Source of the DNA: Fistulifera solaris
Taxonomy: Eukaryota; Bacillariophyta; Bacillariophyceae; Naviculales; Stauroneidaceae
Direction: 5' to 3'
DNA length: 64,000 bases
Assembly: GCA_030295235.1 (NCBI GenBank)
Contig: AP026142.1
Coordinates: forward strand, 124,001 to 188,000
A program made the translations under genes and the position numbers. Below, in pieces: positions 1 to 11,176 of this stretch. The notes beneath the pieces were generated by a model. It had not been told where the DNA came from and made no database searches. It saw only the letters and a program-made list of their open reading frames with translations. The first letter of the stretch is position 1, and the number at the start of each line of letters is the position of its first letter.

Positions 1-844
1 CAGTTACATCTGTCTTTGTGTGCTTGAAGTTTATCTGCATTGCATCGAACTTTGTCCAGGACAAGTGACTAAGCTTCAATTTTGCCGTATTGTTACTGCG
101 GCAAGCAAGATTCCATGTGAGACAAATGAAACAAGCAGCAAGCAAGCTGTCAACTGATGCATATTCTAGCAGCCATTTGAGGATTGAACGGTACAGCTCG
201 GTGGATATAGCCTCCTTGCCTTCATTGAGCTCATCACGGTCGTCTTCCTCATCATCGCTACTGTCGCCATTTCCATCTTCATTCTCGTCTTCATTCTGAG
301 GACTCCTATTACTCCGCTTCCTTCCAAATCCCTTCCAATAGTTTCCAATGCGCTGCTTGTACTCCTCCGTGGGACCCCGTCCATTATGACAACGTAACAA
401 ATGAAAGATGGCAGAGCGTTTTCCCTTGTAGGATGATCGTGAAAGCGCTTTCCCAGTTTGCTGATTGGCCCCCGATGCAATGTACTTCATAACAAGGCCA
501 GGAGTAATGTTCTCTTCAATAACAAGAGGACTGTTTCTGGCATTGCGAATCAGATTCATATAAACAGCTTTCACCCGAGCTCTATGTTTCTTCTTGCTCT
601 CGCCTTCATTGGGATCTCGACAATCTTTAACTGTTTCTTTAGCAAGTTCCGTCAAAAGCTCCGATGTCTCGTCAACATTTTGCACAGCACACCAGTTGAT
701 GAAGTGTATGATGCCATTACAATAGGAACTAAAGACGTTTTCGAAACAATCCCATCATCCATCTGCTGTAGTGACATTGGTCGTTGCAAGGACCACGCGG
801 CCTGCAACGACATTTGCTTGTACTGGTACGTTTTGAGCTGACAT
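1..844 (-). CDS. Partial tyrosine recombinase of Crypton type
   Basis: Reading leftward from an ATG at 844-842, the frame encodes a helical N-terminal region (HFINWCAVQNVDE), a basic stretch, an acidic linker rich in Asp/Glu/Ser, and then a segment containing TWNLACRSNNTA followed by LSHLSWTKFDAM and HTKTD. In Crypton recombinases from oomycetes and diatoms this segment holds the first catalytic arginine (here the R of ACRSNN). The remaining catalytic residues lie beyond base 1. The frame is interrupted once close to its 5' end (near 755), so the copy is probably not active unless an unseen intron removes it. Family call fairly sure, activity unlikely. Confidence 0.65.
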
Positions 845-1001
845 GATGAGGTTTCTGTTGGTTATGGTAGTAACAATTCTTGGAATAAAAGGCTGTAATT
901 GTCATTTGCACCATTGTTGTGGGCTCAGCTGTGGGTGCTTTTGCGGTTCGGATTTTTGCCAAGTAAGAACTTGTCACTCCTGTAGAAAAGCTACCAGCCA
1001 A

Positions 1002-1209
1002 AATTTGTCCGGCAATTGTCTCAAGTTTGCCGACGATTGATTCTCTACAAAAAGACACGTTGCACTTGTACGAAAAATGATCTGAAGATGTTTTACCATT
1101 ATCGACGATTGCCGGACAAGCGGTCCGCAAACAGACGGGTACGTATGTAGAAAGTCTACTAGAAACAAGTTGAGTAGCGCACCGCGACCCAATTTGTCCG
1201 GCATTTGTC
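1002..1209. repeat. Three iteron-like copies of a TTGTCCGGCA motif
   Basis: The sequence AATTTGTCCGGCAATTGTC (1002-1020) recurs with one change at 1191-1209, and an inverted relative (GATTGCCGGACAAG) lies at 1104-1120. All sit just upstream of the recombinase start, where a recombinase binding or crossover region could be. Function is inferred from position only. Confidence 0.55.
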
Positions 1210-1438
1210 AATTAACCTTCGTTCATCTATCTGACATATTTGGTACCGCTACGCTACATAGACGCGCTGTAGATAAGCTCTGAAAAATCATGCCGACAAA
1301 CCAAAAAACGGATAAGACGCGAAAAGTCCGCTTTCGTTTGTTCGTTGACGTAGATACGAGTTTGCGGGAAACGAACATAAATGTTCACAACAATTATTCA
1401 TTCCCTTTTATATCTTTGCCTTGCAAAAACGAGTATCT

Positions 1439-2164
1439 ATGTCGAGTTCACAAGACGAAACCTCTCCGATGAAACGCCATAAAGTCGCTAAAAGCGATGC
1501 GGGAGGTACGAAAACAAGCAATGCTTCTCCTAAATCGTATCTCGCCAATGCCAGTTCACCCACCGGCGTATCAGCTCCAATCGTTCAGCTGAATGTAGGA
1601 GGTACACTTTACAAAGTATCACTCGACACGCTGATGCGATTTGAGGATTCGATGCTAGCAAATCTCGTTTCGGGAAAGTGGAAAGAAGGTAAAGGTGACG
1701 ACGAAATCTTTATTGATCGCAATGGCCGACGTTTCGAATGGGTACTTGATTACTTGCGCTCGGATCGAGTGTATGTACCATCTTTATCTGATCAATCTGC
1801 ATTGAAAGATGAGTTTGACTTTTTCGGTATCGATGCTGATATGAGCAAAGTTTCGGTCATGGACGACTATTCTTCAATTAAGCAACTTACGAAAGAGATC
1901 AAGGAGCATAAAGGGATCATTGAGCATAAAAAGAAGAAGATAGCTGCCATGAAAGAGTCGTATAAGCTGGCTGGAAGATTTGCGAATGCTGTAGACCGTC
2001 ACGGGACTTTTATGGAGATGACCATCGAAAAGGACGTTGACCATGATCTGCTCAGTAAATGCTTGCAATCACGTGGACTGCACGTTGTTTCTTATGCCAG
2101 CAACGAATCGGGTGCACCTGTGGTGAACATTTGCCCAATCGGAGAGAAGGATCAATTTCTTTAG
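1439..2164 (+). CDS. BTB/T1 (potassium-channel tetramerisation-type) domain protein
   Basis: The 241-residue protein starts at the ATG at 1439 (an upstream in-frame TTG at 1421 is ignored). Residues about 40-140 form a BTB domain of the T1/KCTD type: VQLNVGGTLYKVSLDTLMRF opens it, and the segment WVLDYLRSDRVYVP with the following FDFFGIDAD closes it. A basic coiled segment (KEIKEHKGIIEHKKKK) and a small C-terminal domain follow. KCTD proteins commonly act as oligomeric adaptors, often for Cullin-3 ubiquitin ligases; whether this one does is unknown. There are no membrane segments, so it is not a channel. No intron is seen. A decayed partial copy lies 1.5 kb downstream. Confidence 0.8.
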   Translation: MSSSQDETSPMKRHKVAKSDAGGTKTSNASPKSYLANASSPTGVSAPIVQLNVGGTLYKVSLDTLMRFEDSMLANLVSGKWKEGKGDDEIFIDRNGRRFEWVLDYLRSDRVYVPSLSDQSALKDEFDFFGIDADMSKVSVMDDYSSIKQLTKEIKEHKGIIEHKKKKIAAMKESYKLAGRFANAVDRHGTFMEMTIEKDVDHDLLSKCLQSRGLHVVSYASNESGAPVVNICPIGEKDQFL

Positions 2165-3642
2165 ATTTTTACAGAGTGTCAGACAGCTGGTACGATCTCT
2201 GTCGTCAGAAGAGTTCCAGCGAGACTCCAAGCTTTGCTGCGATTGCTTGTTCGGGTCGATCATGTTGCATAATATTGAGATAAAAAATTCTATTCCCGTA
2301 CACGTTCAAGATGCCAGTTAGTCGTCCAGCTTTCCGGAAAAGAATCGCAGACACAAGTTGGGTGAAAGAGAATTAGAAAGCTAGATACCTCCTTACTTAT
2401 CTCTGATGTGATCATATCACCTCAACGGTCCGAAGAGCAGCAAGAAGAAGATAGGTGTAGGAAATCTTAAACACCATGGTGGGTTGAATTCTCTATTCAC
2501 CTGCATATTATCCGTACTTATGTGGCAAACCGAATCAAATTTCTTTCAGAAGCCTCATCACACAGTTGACCTTTATTCATGAACTTTTATCATTCTTGTG
2601 GTGTGTCATGAGCGCCAATTCTCCAAACTCCTCAGCGAGCTTACGTGTCCGTAGGAACTAAAAATACTTTGATGCGATCTTGTTCCGCGGATTACATTTC
2701 TTCACGACAAAAATATCGATACATCGTTTTACGTTTCTCGCCGATCGATGATCATTGTCGTCAAAATGGCTCATCATCCTTACCATGCGTCATAATTGTC
2801 ACCGTGTTCATCGTTCGTACTATGATTGTGGTTCGAATTTCGGATCTTTGTGTTTGTTTTACTCATCGTCGCGATCTCGGAACAGTGCATGCGTTTTTTT
2901 GCGCGAAGCTCCGCATGTCACAAAGCAAGGTGATACGGTACTCCTACGGTACTGATCCGCTAAGAACACAACGCCTCCAGGATCATGTATAGGAGAGAGA
3001 GTAGCCTGACAAGGAAAGACCGCGTATCTTGACGTCACGCTGCGCGAGGCTTTCTCGTTTTCACGGAAATGCCACGTCCCATTCGAGAAAGAGTCTCCGT
3101 AAGTGACGTGACTCAAAGCAAACTTCAGACACGTGACACGTTTTTTGACGGGAAAAGCCACGTGCGCCTGTCCGGTGTGTTGCATGGGTACCTGATATAG
3201 ACCAAAGTGCCGCAATGGCTCTTCATCGAATCTGTTTTATCGAGACGAGGTGAGACGAGACGAGACGAACTTATCTGACACCTCTGGCGGAGTCACCGAG
3301 AGCTCACCAAGCACCGCGCGCGCATAAATCAAAATCAATTACCAGGAAATCACAGGCATCATTGGGATGGAACGCACCTCGTGACTTTGCTCGGTTTTTC
3401 TGAGTGCCCCGTAATCGCATTTCTATTAATCTCCCAACCGTCGGGCTGACTCGGGTAGTCGTGAACGTAATACGTAGTATTTTTTCTCCGTTTCCCGATA
3501 CTTTACCAAGACCGCTGGGCCACTATTAAGAGTGATCATTGGCGAGTCGAGTTGAAGAAAACCCACAGCCGTCAGAAGAATGAAGCCATAATATCAAGCC
3601 ATCGCATTTGGTTTCACTGCATTTCGTTTGAAACTGGCGACG
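2165..3642. other. Intergenic, no gene seen
   Basis: No ORF with family resemblance was found on either strand. It holds a short GAGAC/GACGA tandem run near 3239-3268 and some CACGTG-containing stretches, but nothing that supports a gene. Confidence 0.5.
3239..3268. repeat. Short (GAGAC)n tandem run
   Basis: Imperfect tandem copies of a five-base GAGAC/GACGA unit. Simple-sequence repeat with no evident function. Confidence 0.6.
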
Positions 3643-4168
3643 ATGAAGACACCTCACGACCAAGCTGCTTCTGACGAAGAGAGTAAATCGCCCACAGCAG
3701 ACCCCGTTGATGCCAAGGTGGATGAACACATTTTGGACTACCTCCACTCCGATCGCGTCTTTGTCGTCGATGTATAACCAGACAGCCCGCGCTTTCGAGC
3801 GAGTTTGAGTATTTGGTATCGAGGCGGATAAGAAAAACGTGTCTATGACGGATGATTTTGCATTGATTGATACGCTCACGCAAAAGATCAAAACGCATAA
3901 GTTGGCCATTCAACAAAAGAAGAAGATTGCAGCAATCAAGGAGTCGTATCGTTTAGTCGGAGAGTTTTCGAAATATGTTGGCGAGTATGGACTGTATTTA
4001 AAACTTCGTATCAGCAAGGATGTCGACAATGAGCTGCTTCGATTTTGTTTGCTCTCCCGCGGGCTTTTTGTTGTATCGTTCAATTCGGATGAACCTGCCG
4101 CTAAATTTGTCTCTGCAGACAAGAAGATTTGCGGACGGCGCAAACAGTGGTCTTTTTTAAAAAATTGA
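3643..4168 (+). pseudogene. Truncated decayed copy of the upstream BTB gene
   Basis: The 3' half, readable from 3839 (SMTDDFALIDTLTQKIKTH to the stop at 4168), aligns through its whole length with the C-terminal half of the BTB protein at 1439-2164, including the KKKIAAIKESY and RISKDVDNELL segments. The 5' part keeps only the end of the BTB fold (ILDYLHSDRVFVV) behind a new short N-terminus at 3643. The core VNVGG part is missing, and stops and frame changes separate the two halves around 3775-3835. This is a tandem duplicate that lost its domain. The 3' half could in theory be translated alone as about 110 residues. Confidence 0.75.
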
Positions 4169-4464
4169 AGGTGAGGACGACGTATTATTAGACAAAGAGC
4201 TTCTCCGGGAATGTCCGCTGTCTTGCGGGCTACATGTGGAGCGATAAGGGGAAACAAGCGCTGGCAAACCCTCTGCTTTCTTATGCATCAAGGGTATATG
4301 GAAGACAAAATCCAAAGACATTACTGAAGAAATTTCTTGTTGTGCACATCACTTTTCATGGATTTATTAGAAACTGACTAGCTACTTTATAAGACTTAGC
4401 ATGGCTCTATCGCGTCCATGGCGAATAACAATTCTTTCTCAACACGATCAAATATTCTCATTCG

Positions 4465-5912
4465 TCATTGCACATTCCCAGAGGGCTCCTGTATCAACTG
4501 ATAACCCTTGTTGCCGAACGCTGTGCAATATCCAAAAAAATGATCTGTGTCAAACGATCCTGTTCCTCTACCACTTCGTCCCCACGATTGTTCCATCAGA
4601 CTCCGTTCTCGAAACCACGCATGGTGAAATTGACGACACAATCGATTTTCGAGGGCATCCGCGGCATGTCGCATACACAGCCACGGCTTTTGACATACGG
4701 TATAATGAACCAACGCGACACTGGAAATATCTCGTGCTCGACAATCTTCACACTCATCCGTTCCCGTATAACATGCACCGTGCGGCTGATCATGAACGAT
4801 TCCATCATTCCGTGATGGTGATCCCATGTTGTTGAATGTACACCAATTCAACGCAATCGACTGTCCCGGATGCAGGATGTGATAATAGTACGGCATGATC
4901 CCCTGAAAAGTTTGACCACCCCAGAATTTGCCCGTTTGTCCACCCCAACCTCCGCGGTCTCGAAAATCTCCTTCCTTGACGATTTGAACGAATTCGTCGT
5001 ACACTGCTTGGTTTGGTCTCAAAATAACGAATCCTCCTTGAAAGGGTTTAATCTTTCGTGATGGTGGGACCATGGCATAATCCATTGTATGCATGACTTG
5101 TAAATTGCCGCTCTTCAAAATTTTCCGTGTTTCATGTTCCTCCTCTTTGTCATGAACCATGAACAAGTGCCGCAGTTGTTCCGTAGAGAACGAGGCATCC
5201 GTCCTCTGCAATAATATATCAAACAGTGGATCCAGAGGTTGCAGTAATAACGTATCCAAATCGAGTAGTACCACAATCTCATGTTGTACTAACGTATACG
5301 CTTCCAATTTTAACAATTCCTTTCCCCACAACAACCATTTTTGGTAATGTGCGTTCGCAAAAATTCTCCTTGAATGTCTTCGACCGAAACCAAGACGTTG
5401 CGTTCCAGCAATCGATATCCGTACGGTTGCAATGTTTGCGCACAGGCGTAGGCATCGGGATGATACAATGCGTACATTTGATAGTTGTAGTTGGTGCTGG
5501 ATTGTCTCTGAATCGAATGTTGCAAGACCGCCGCGCCTTCGGTAATGGGAAAAGGTTCTTCGTCCCGCATCGGTGTCCCACAGCCGGTAATGGTGACAAC
5601 ATAGGCAACAGTGATTGTGTTTTGTGAAGACGTCTGGGTTGTATTCGTTGTCGTGGCCGGAAGGTTCCGAGGAGAGGATACTGCTTGATGAGAAGTCGAT
5701 GAAGAAGACGATGTGTTGTGATGATAATGATTCTTCGACGAAACGGAATGCCACGCTTGTGTGTAAACGTATACAATGACAGTAAGAACTGACACTAGAA
5801 GGACGACTTTCGGTGAACGCGCTGACGATATTATTCGTTTTCGTTTCAAAGGCATTGTTGTAATGAGTGCGTTTCGATCATCCTCACGCGTCGGTCGCAC
5901 TCGTTGTTGCAT
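4465..5912 (-). CDS. Family 8 glycosyltransferase (glycogenin-like), type II membrane protein
   Basis: About 482 residues when one frame break is bridged. A basic N-terminus and a single membrane segment near residues 35-52 (VVLLVSVLTVIVYVY) are followed by a Ser/Thr-rich stem, suggesting a Golgi or ER lumenal enzyme. The catalytic part opens with ITVAYVVTITGCG, has the metal-binding DxD as LDLDTLL, and a GT8-type FQGGFVILRP and WGGQTFQGIMPYYY. Family members transfer sugar from a nucleotide sugar; donor and acceptor are not deducible here. The break falls at about 5320 in an A-run just before KELLKLEAY, where the paralogue at 6800-8148 has one base more. It is head-to-head with that paralogue across an 887-bp spacer. 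Confidence 0.8.
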
Positions 5913-6799
5913 CCTTTTGCAAGTTCTACTTTCTAGGCCGATAAGATCAATTGTTGAGCCTTTTCGAACCAGACGTTTAGGCAGATGAATAAGCAGAACT
6001 CAAGTACGAGGCATTAACGCAATGTTATGATGAATAAGAATGACAATACAATCAATACCTGATGGTAAAAAAAACAAAAAGGCGTCATTGTTGTATTTGT
6101 GCCTCGTCCGTCGAAAATGTACTATACTACCTAAATGTACCCGGACGACGGTCATGAGTCGTGAGTCATGAATATCATGAATCATCACACCGAGTAAGTC
6201 GTGAGGTCCTTTTGATTGCCTCGTGAGTTCATCTGGGTCCGGAACCAGATTGCGGTTCTTTTAGTCTCTCCTTTCTAATTACTTAGCGATGGCGTAGACC
6301 ATTTTTGTTCAAGACTCAAGACACCTCTCCAACCCTAGCATTCACTGAGTAGTTGCGATTATCCTTCAAGGTGTAGGCGACCTTTGATCGTGACTGGTCC
6401 TTCAAAAGCGAGTCACGAACTGATTTCGTACGGCTGTATGTACAATTCCCTTCCGCGATGATCGTCTATTCTTTGGCACGTTGGCTTCTGCAAGCAAACT
6501 TATCTCCAAGTCCAAAGCTACAATTGTGGACTATGATCCCCTTGTTTGTTTTTTAAAAAAAATCGAAAATCCTATCGGATCGTCCCGTTCAAAACCGACT
6601 ATAGTCACATAGTGTCATTCGGTTTATTGTAATGCAGGCCATTTCGGAGACAAAAATCTTAAACAGTACCGGTACGAGTGGAAGTGACACCATAACAGTC
6701 ATTTTCGCATTCCGATGGAAACAAATAACTTATTGACGCCCAAGAACTTGAATCAAACCCATTGTATCCGTAGCCATTAAACCAACACACAAGACTAAG
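5913..6799. other. Shared spacer between two divergent glycosyltransferase genes
   Basis: No gene is seen. It holds repeated CATGA/TCATGA words around 6150-6185 and a perfect GTACCGGTAC palindrome near 6667-6676, about 125 bp upstream of the + strand start codon. It probably contains both promoters. Confidence 0.45.
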
Positions 6800-8148
6800 A
6801 TGGTACACGTCCGCTCGACTCAACAACGGAGACGACAAGCCGCATCGAAAGGAGTGGTGTTAATCGGTGTTTGTGTTGTCACTGTTCTCATCTTTTCCTT
6901 TGTGACGATTACGCTTTTGAATATTTTGCATTTTTATCACTTTGTGACCTTTGATAATGATTCAATAAGAATTGAGGCTTCTTCCAATGGATTAAGGAAG
7001 AAGCCACAATCGTCTCTCAACAGCAACAGTAACACCGACACATTACTACGAGATCCACCGACACTGCAAAAGAATGTTACCATCGCGTATGCCGTCACGG
7101 TCACCGGATGTGGAAAAGATCCGTTAATTGAAGGAGCAGCTGTTTTGCAACATTCGATACGGACACGAGCAAGTCGCGCCTATCATTCGCATTTTGTCGT
7201 CTTTTATCCTCCGGAAGCGGCAATGTGTGTCGAACCTTTGCAATCGCTGGGCTTCGAATTGATACCCCGACAGGTTTTGGTAAATGTATCCGACATTCAG
7301 GGTGATTTCTTGCGGACGCAAATTACCAGTAATGGATGTTGTGGTGAAAAGGAATTGTTAAAATTGGAAGCCTATACGTTGGTGCAATATCCGATCGTCG
7401 TGCATTTGGATTTGGATGTATTGATCTTACAATCCATGGATGCGTTGTATAATTCCATGCTGTTGCAACAACCCGTACCGTCGACGATTTTACAATCACC
7501 ATCACAGTCAATACCCACCCAGGTGAATGCCTTTTTACATACGATTACAATATGGTACAACCACATGTACAATATAAACCGGTTCAAGGAGGATTTCTCG
7601 TATTGCGTCCTAGTTTACAAGTCTATCAAGAGTACAAAGACATTGTTTTGAAGGGAGATTTTCGACAAAACAAAGGATGGGGTGGTTTGGTCGGTCCGTT
7701 TTACGGGAGTATGACGTTTCAAGGCATTGTTCCGTATTATTACAATGTCTTGAAAGTGGGCAAGCAATCCGTCGAATTGAATCGTTGCATTTACAATCAA
7801 ATGGCCGACAATCCACGCACGGGGAAAACGGTCAATGATCAAGTCAGTGGAAAGTGTCGAACCAATACCGAAACGTGTGAAGATTGTCGAGAACGGCCGA
7901 TCCAGGATATTGTTACGACACATTATACGTTATGTCAAAAACCGTGGTGGTGTGTCCCCCATAACGCCAACACTTTGCAACATCGTTTGTGTCGTCAATT
8001 GACGCAGGTGTGGTATCAAGTACGGAGTGAATTGGAAAAATCGTGGGAACGGTCCGGACAAGGTCCAGGAACATATGATGTGGAACAATTTTATGGTTTT
8101 TGTACCAAACCAGGTAAAGAGGGATATGTCCCCATGGTACTGCCATGA
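6800..8148 (+). CDS. Family 8 glycosyltransferase, paralogue of the neighbour
   Basis: About 449 residues with one bridged frame break. The layout matches the gene at 4465-5912: a cytosolic basic tail, one membrane segment (residues about 22-47), a stem, then ITSNGCCGEKELLKLEAYT, a DxD as LDLDVLILQ, VQGGFLVLRP and WGGLVGPFYGS. The Cys-rich C-terminal part (NTETCEDCRER, HYTLCQKPWWC) aligns with the neighbour. The variable loop after the DxD is shorter here. The break lies near 7535, between LHT and YNMVQP, at the same region where the paralogue reads HTMDYAMV. Conserved residues on both sides argue against a true pseudogene. Confidence 0.78.
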
Positions 8149-8387
8149 CGAAAGCAAAGTGAGCGACCAGCTACCGAAACATACTCATAAATAAATTTTG
8201 TAACCATGTAGTTAAAGTGGGAAAGAGAGAATACCGCAGGATCGTCTATGGTTCACGTATTCATCTCGGTGTTATTTACTAAAAAGGAAGGAGTATGGTC
8301 CTTCCTCCTCTATGTTTTCGTTTCCACGAATGGAGCATGCGTGATGGTGAAAGAAAAAAGAGCGCGTGTGTGACGTCAAAGTGGACC

Positions 8388-10254
8388 TTATTCCACACGA
8401 CAAGTACCATCCCAGCACGACGGTCCCGCAGCCGGTACAATTCGAATAATGTTGGCAGCACCGGGCGTACCGAACGGCAAACCCGCCGTCACCACCAACA
8501 AATCGTCCGGATCACTCACCAATCCCTTTTTCAGGGCGGCACGGCACGCATTTCGCAAGACCAAATCAAAATCATCGGTCGACTGTTCTTGCAAGGCACT
8601 GTCGTACGTCATGGCATTCTCGTCTTGAACAATGTATCCGTACGAACCGGCCGTGGGTAGATCCGGGTACACACCCCAGCTGAGAGCTAACTGACGACTG
8701 GTTTCTTTGAAGGGACACAACGCCATGATGGGGACGGCCGGTCGAGCCTTACTGGCACGCAAGACCGTCGAACCACGGAGCGAAAAGCACACAATACTCT
8801 TGGCCTTGATGGTTTGACTAATCTGGTAGGCGGCATGAATGATCGCATCCGTGGGAGTATTCTCGGGACTGGGAGCATTCTGCACCAAGTACGAGCGGTA
8901 ATGACTATCACTTTCGACGCGATTGATGATGCGCTGTTGCATCGTCACACTTTCTTCCGGATACTTGCCGGCAGCCGACTCGGCCGACAACATGATGGCA
9001 TCGGCTCCATCATAAATTGCCGTCGCCACATCACTGGCTTCGGCTCGTGTCGGAGTCGGCGCTTCAATCATACTTTCCAACATTTGCGTCGCCACAATCA
9101 CCGGCCGACCCCGTTGACGACATTTATCAATGATTTGTTTCTGCAACAAGGGCACATCCTCGGGAGGACATTCGACACCCAAATCACCACGTGCCACCAT
9201 GATGCCGTTGCACAATTCGACGATGCGTTCCAGATTGTCGCCAATGAAGCAACTGGGTTTTTCAATTTTGGCCATGACGGCGGGCTTGAAAGCTCCCTGC
9301 GGCAATTTGGCATCAATAAGGGCATTGATTTCGACAATATCCGCGGGTGTTTGCACAAACGACAGAGCGATCCAATCGACACCAATGGATAACATGTAAT
9401 CCAAATCACTGCGATCTTTGGGAGTGAGGGCACTGATCGCCAAAACACTGTCGGGTGTATTGACACCCTTACGGTCCTTGACACGGCCTTCGACATCGAC
9501 GCGGCAATCGAGATAGCCGGGGCCTTTGCCAATGACAGTGAATTTGACTTTTCCGTCATCAATCAAGAGATTGTGTCCGACTTCACTGGCTTCAATGATT
9601 TCGGGATGCGGCAATTGACAACGTGTGTTATCACCCTTGGTTGGATCCAAATCCAGACGAAAGGTTTGACCCGCCTGTAATACATAACCATCCGGATGAC
9701 TGAATTCACCCAACTGTGCCATACAAAAAAGAAGAAAGGAAGAATGTGAGATGAACCGAAGTAAGGAATGAAAAATACGAACGATTGCAACGATGCGTAT
9801 TCCTCCGAGCCGAACTTACACGCAACTTCGGACCTTGCAAATCCCCCCAAAATGGCAATGGGATGACTGTATTTTTCTTCGACACTGCGAATCATATCGA
9901 GCAATTCTTTCTTTTGTTCTTGAGATCCGTGACTGAAATTCAAACGAAAGACATCGGCACCGGCCAAGAACAATTTTTCAATCATTTCAAGGTTCGACGA
10001 CGCTGGACCCAATGTGACGACTTGTTTCGTCGATTTGCGCCAACGTTGAGCGACTTTGGGGGCGACGGCGACATTTGCCATGGCGGGGGCACTGTTGGAA
10101 GAGCCACCGCCGTAAGTATAACCCATATTGCCGTTCACCGGAGGCGGCATTGTGGCGTAAAGTGCCTGGGTGATGGAAGCCGGAGAGGAAGGTGTCAAAA
10201 GGCCGAGGCTGTCGACACGCATGCGACAAATACGATAGTCGAAGAGAATTTCAT
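8388..10254 (-). CDS. PK: Pyruvate kinase, plastid-targeted form
   Basis: Converts phosphoenolpyruvate and ADP to pyruvate and ATP. Two exons (10254-9820 and 9713-8388, intron about 106 nt) give 586 residues. The barrel begins KQVVTLGPASSNLEMIEKLF and FRLNFSHGS; later come KIEKP, the signature MVARGDLGVE and ATQMLESM. Starting at the ATG at 10254 the protein opens MKFSSTIVFVACVSTASAF, a signal peptide ending in the stramenopile plastid motif ASAF. Reaching the mature part needs one base in a T-run at about 10197. A second break, one base too many, sits in a G-run at about 9843 (ILGDLQGPKL). With both bridged the exons sum to an exact codon number, which supports the model. Plastid location is inferred from the presequence. 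Confidence 0.88.
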
Positions 10255-11176
10255 TCTGGAAGTAAAAGTAACAGAGACAGAATGAAATAAATTGCAAGAG
10301 ATATGAGAAACAAACGATCTCTCGAATAGTAAGTATTACTTTTATTATACTTCTTCTTTCAATGTTGATCGACGTCAACAAATACGGAGTAATAATTATT
10401 ACGACAGAACAAAAAAAAATCTTGCCGGTGTCGATGGCGCGAGTTTCGTATGTCACTCATTCGTTTGGGACAGTGTTTTCTACTTTCTGTAGTAGCGAAA
10501 CGACACAAAGATCGAAACGGATCTTCAACGTCACTCTGTCTCTCGTCCCGAAATGGGGTACGTCGGTCAAAAAAAAAATAATGCGCAAGTGACGTTGGCT
10601 TGCCACTGCGTCGTAGTAGGCACGTTTCGACTTTCTGTCGCAGTGTTTTGTCTTGGTACACAAGTTACGATACGGAGACGTCACCTTCTCTTGGAGGGAG
10701 ACAACCGAGTGTTTCAAAACGGACGACAGGCGGGCGTCTCCAGTCACGGTTTTTCATTCCCGAACAATGTTTTGGCTACTGGCTACTGGCTACCAGGTAC
10801 TGGTAGAATTTCACTTACTACTTTATGCTACTGGTATCCGAGAGAGAAACAAAAAATGTTTTTGCTACTTTCTACCTATCTGGTACGGAGTCTCATTTAT
10901 CATCATCATACCTGCTATCATCTCCGAGCTTGTATCGTTATTGAACTTACGTCCAAAAAAACTATGAAAAACCCAATACGTGACTATATATATAATAGAG
11001 AGAATTCATGCAGATAATGATCATGATAATGGATGAATGTATTGTTTTACATGAATCATGAAGAAAATGATGACACTGGTTTCTCTTGTCAAACTCACGT
11101 GCTTCCATCCTATTATTTTGCGACAAAATTTTGAATCACACGTGTGCTATCCCTCTCTAGAGTTGCCGCTTTTCTT
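10255..11176. other. Intergenic, promoter side of pyruvate kinase; no gene seen
   Basis: No supported ORF. It contains a three-copy heptamer (GGCTACT) at about 10774-10794 running into a TACCAGGTACTGG stretch, and AT-rich sequence near 10980-11060. Confidence 0.45.
10774..10794. repeat. Heptamer tandem repeat (GGCTACT)3
   Basis: Three 7-bp units in a row, the last with one change, followed by a GGTAC-containing palindromic stretch. Function unknown. Confidence 0.6.

Larger units (their letters stand above)
1..1209 (-). mobile_element. Crypton-type tyrosine-recombinase DNA transposon, truncated by window edge
   Basis: This stretch carries the N-terminal part of a tyrosine recombinase reading leftward off the window, plus upstream sequence with three related 17-19 bp motifs (1002-1020 and 1191-1209 direct, 1104-1120 inverted). 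Cryptons are DNA transposons that move by a tyrosine recombinase and carry no reverse transcriptase. Nothing visible here indicates a reverse transcriptase, but the element is cut off, so a DIRS-like relative cannot be excluded. The right boundary is a guess set by the last repeated motif. No host gene is visible between it and the BTB gene at 1439. Confidence 0.6.

Noticed and set aside
4465-5754. A 429-codon minus-strand frame read from 5754
   Set aside because: Only its part downstream of about 5320 is glycosyltransferase. The first 140 codons are out of frame with the real N-terminus, which reads from 5912 in another frame.
9563-10456. A 297-codon minus-strand frame reaching upstream of pyruvate kinase
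   Set aside because: It includes 5' untranslated and intron sequence; only the middle part is pyruvate kinase. The ATG at 10254 with an ASAF leader is a better start.
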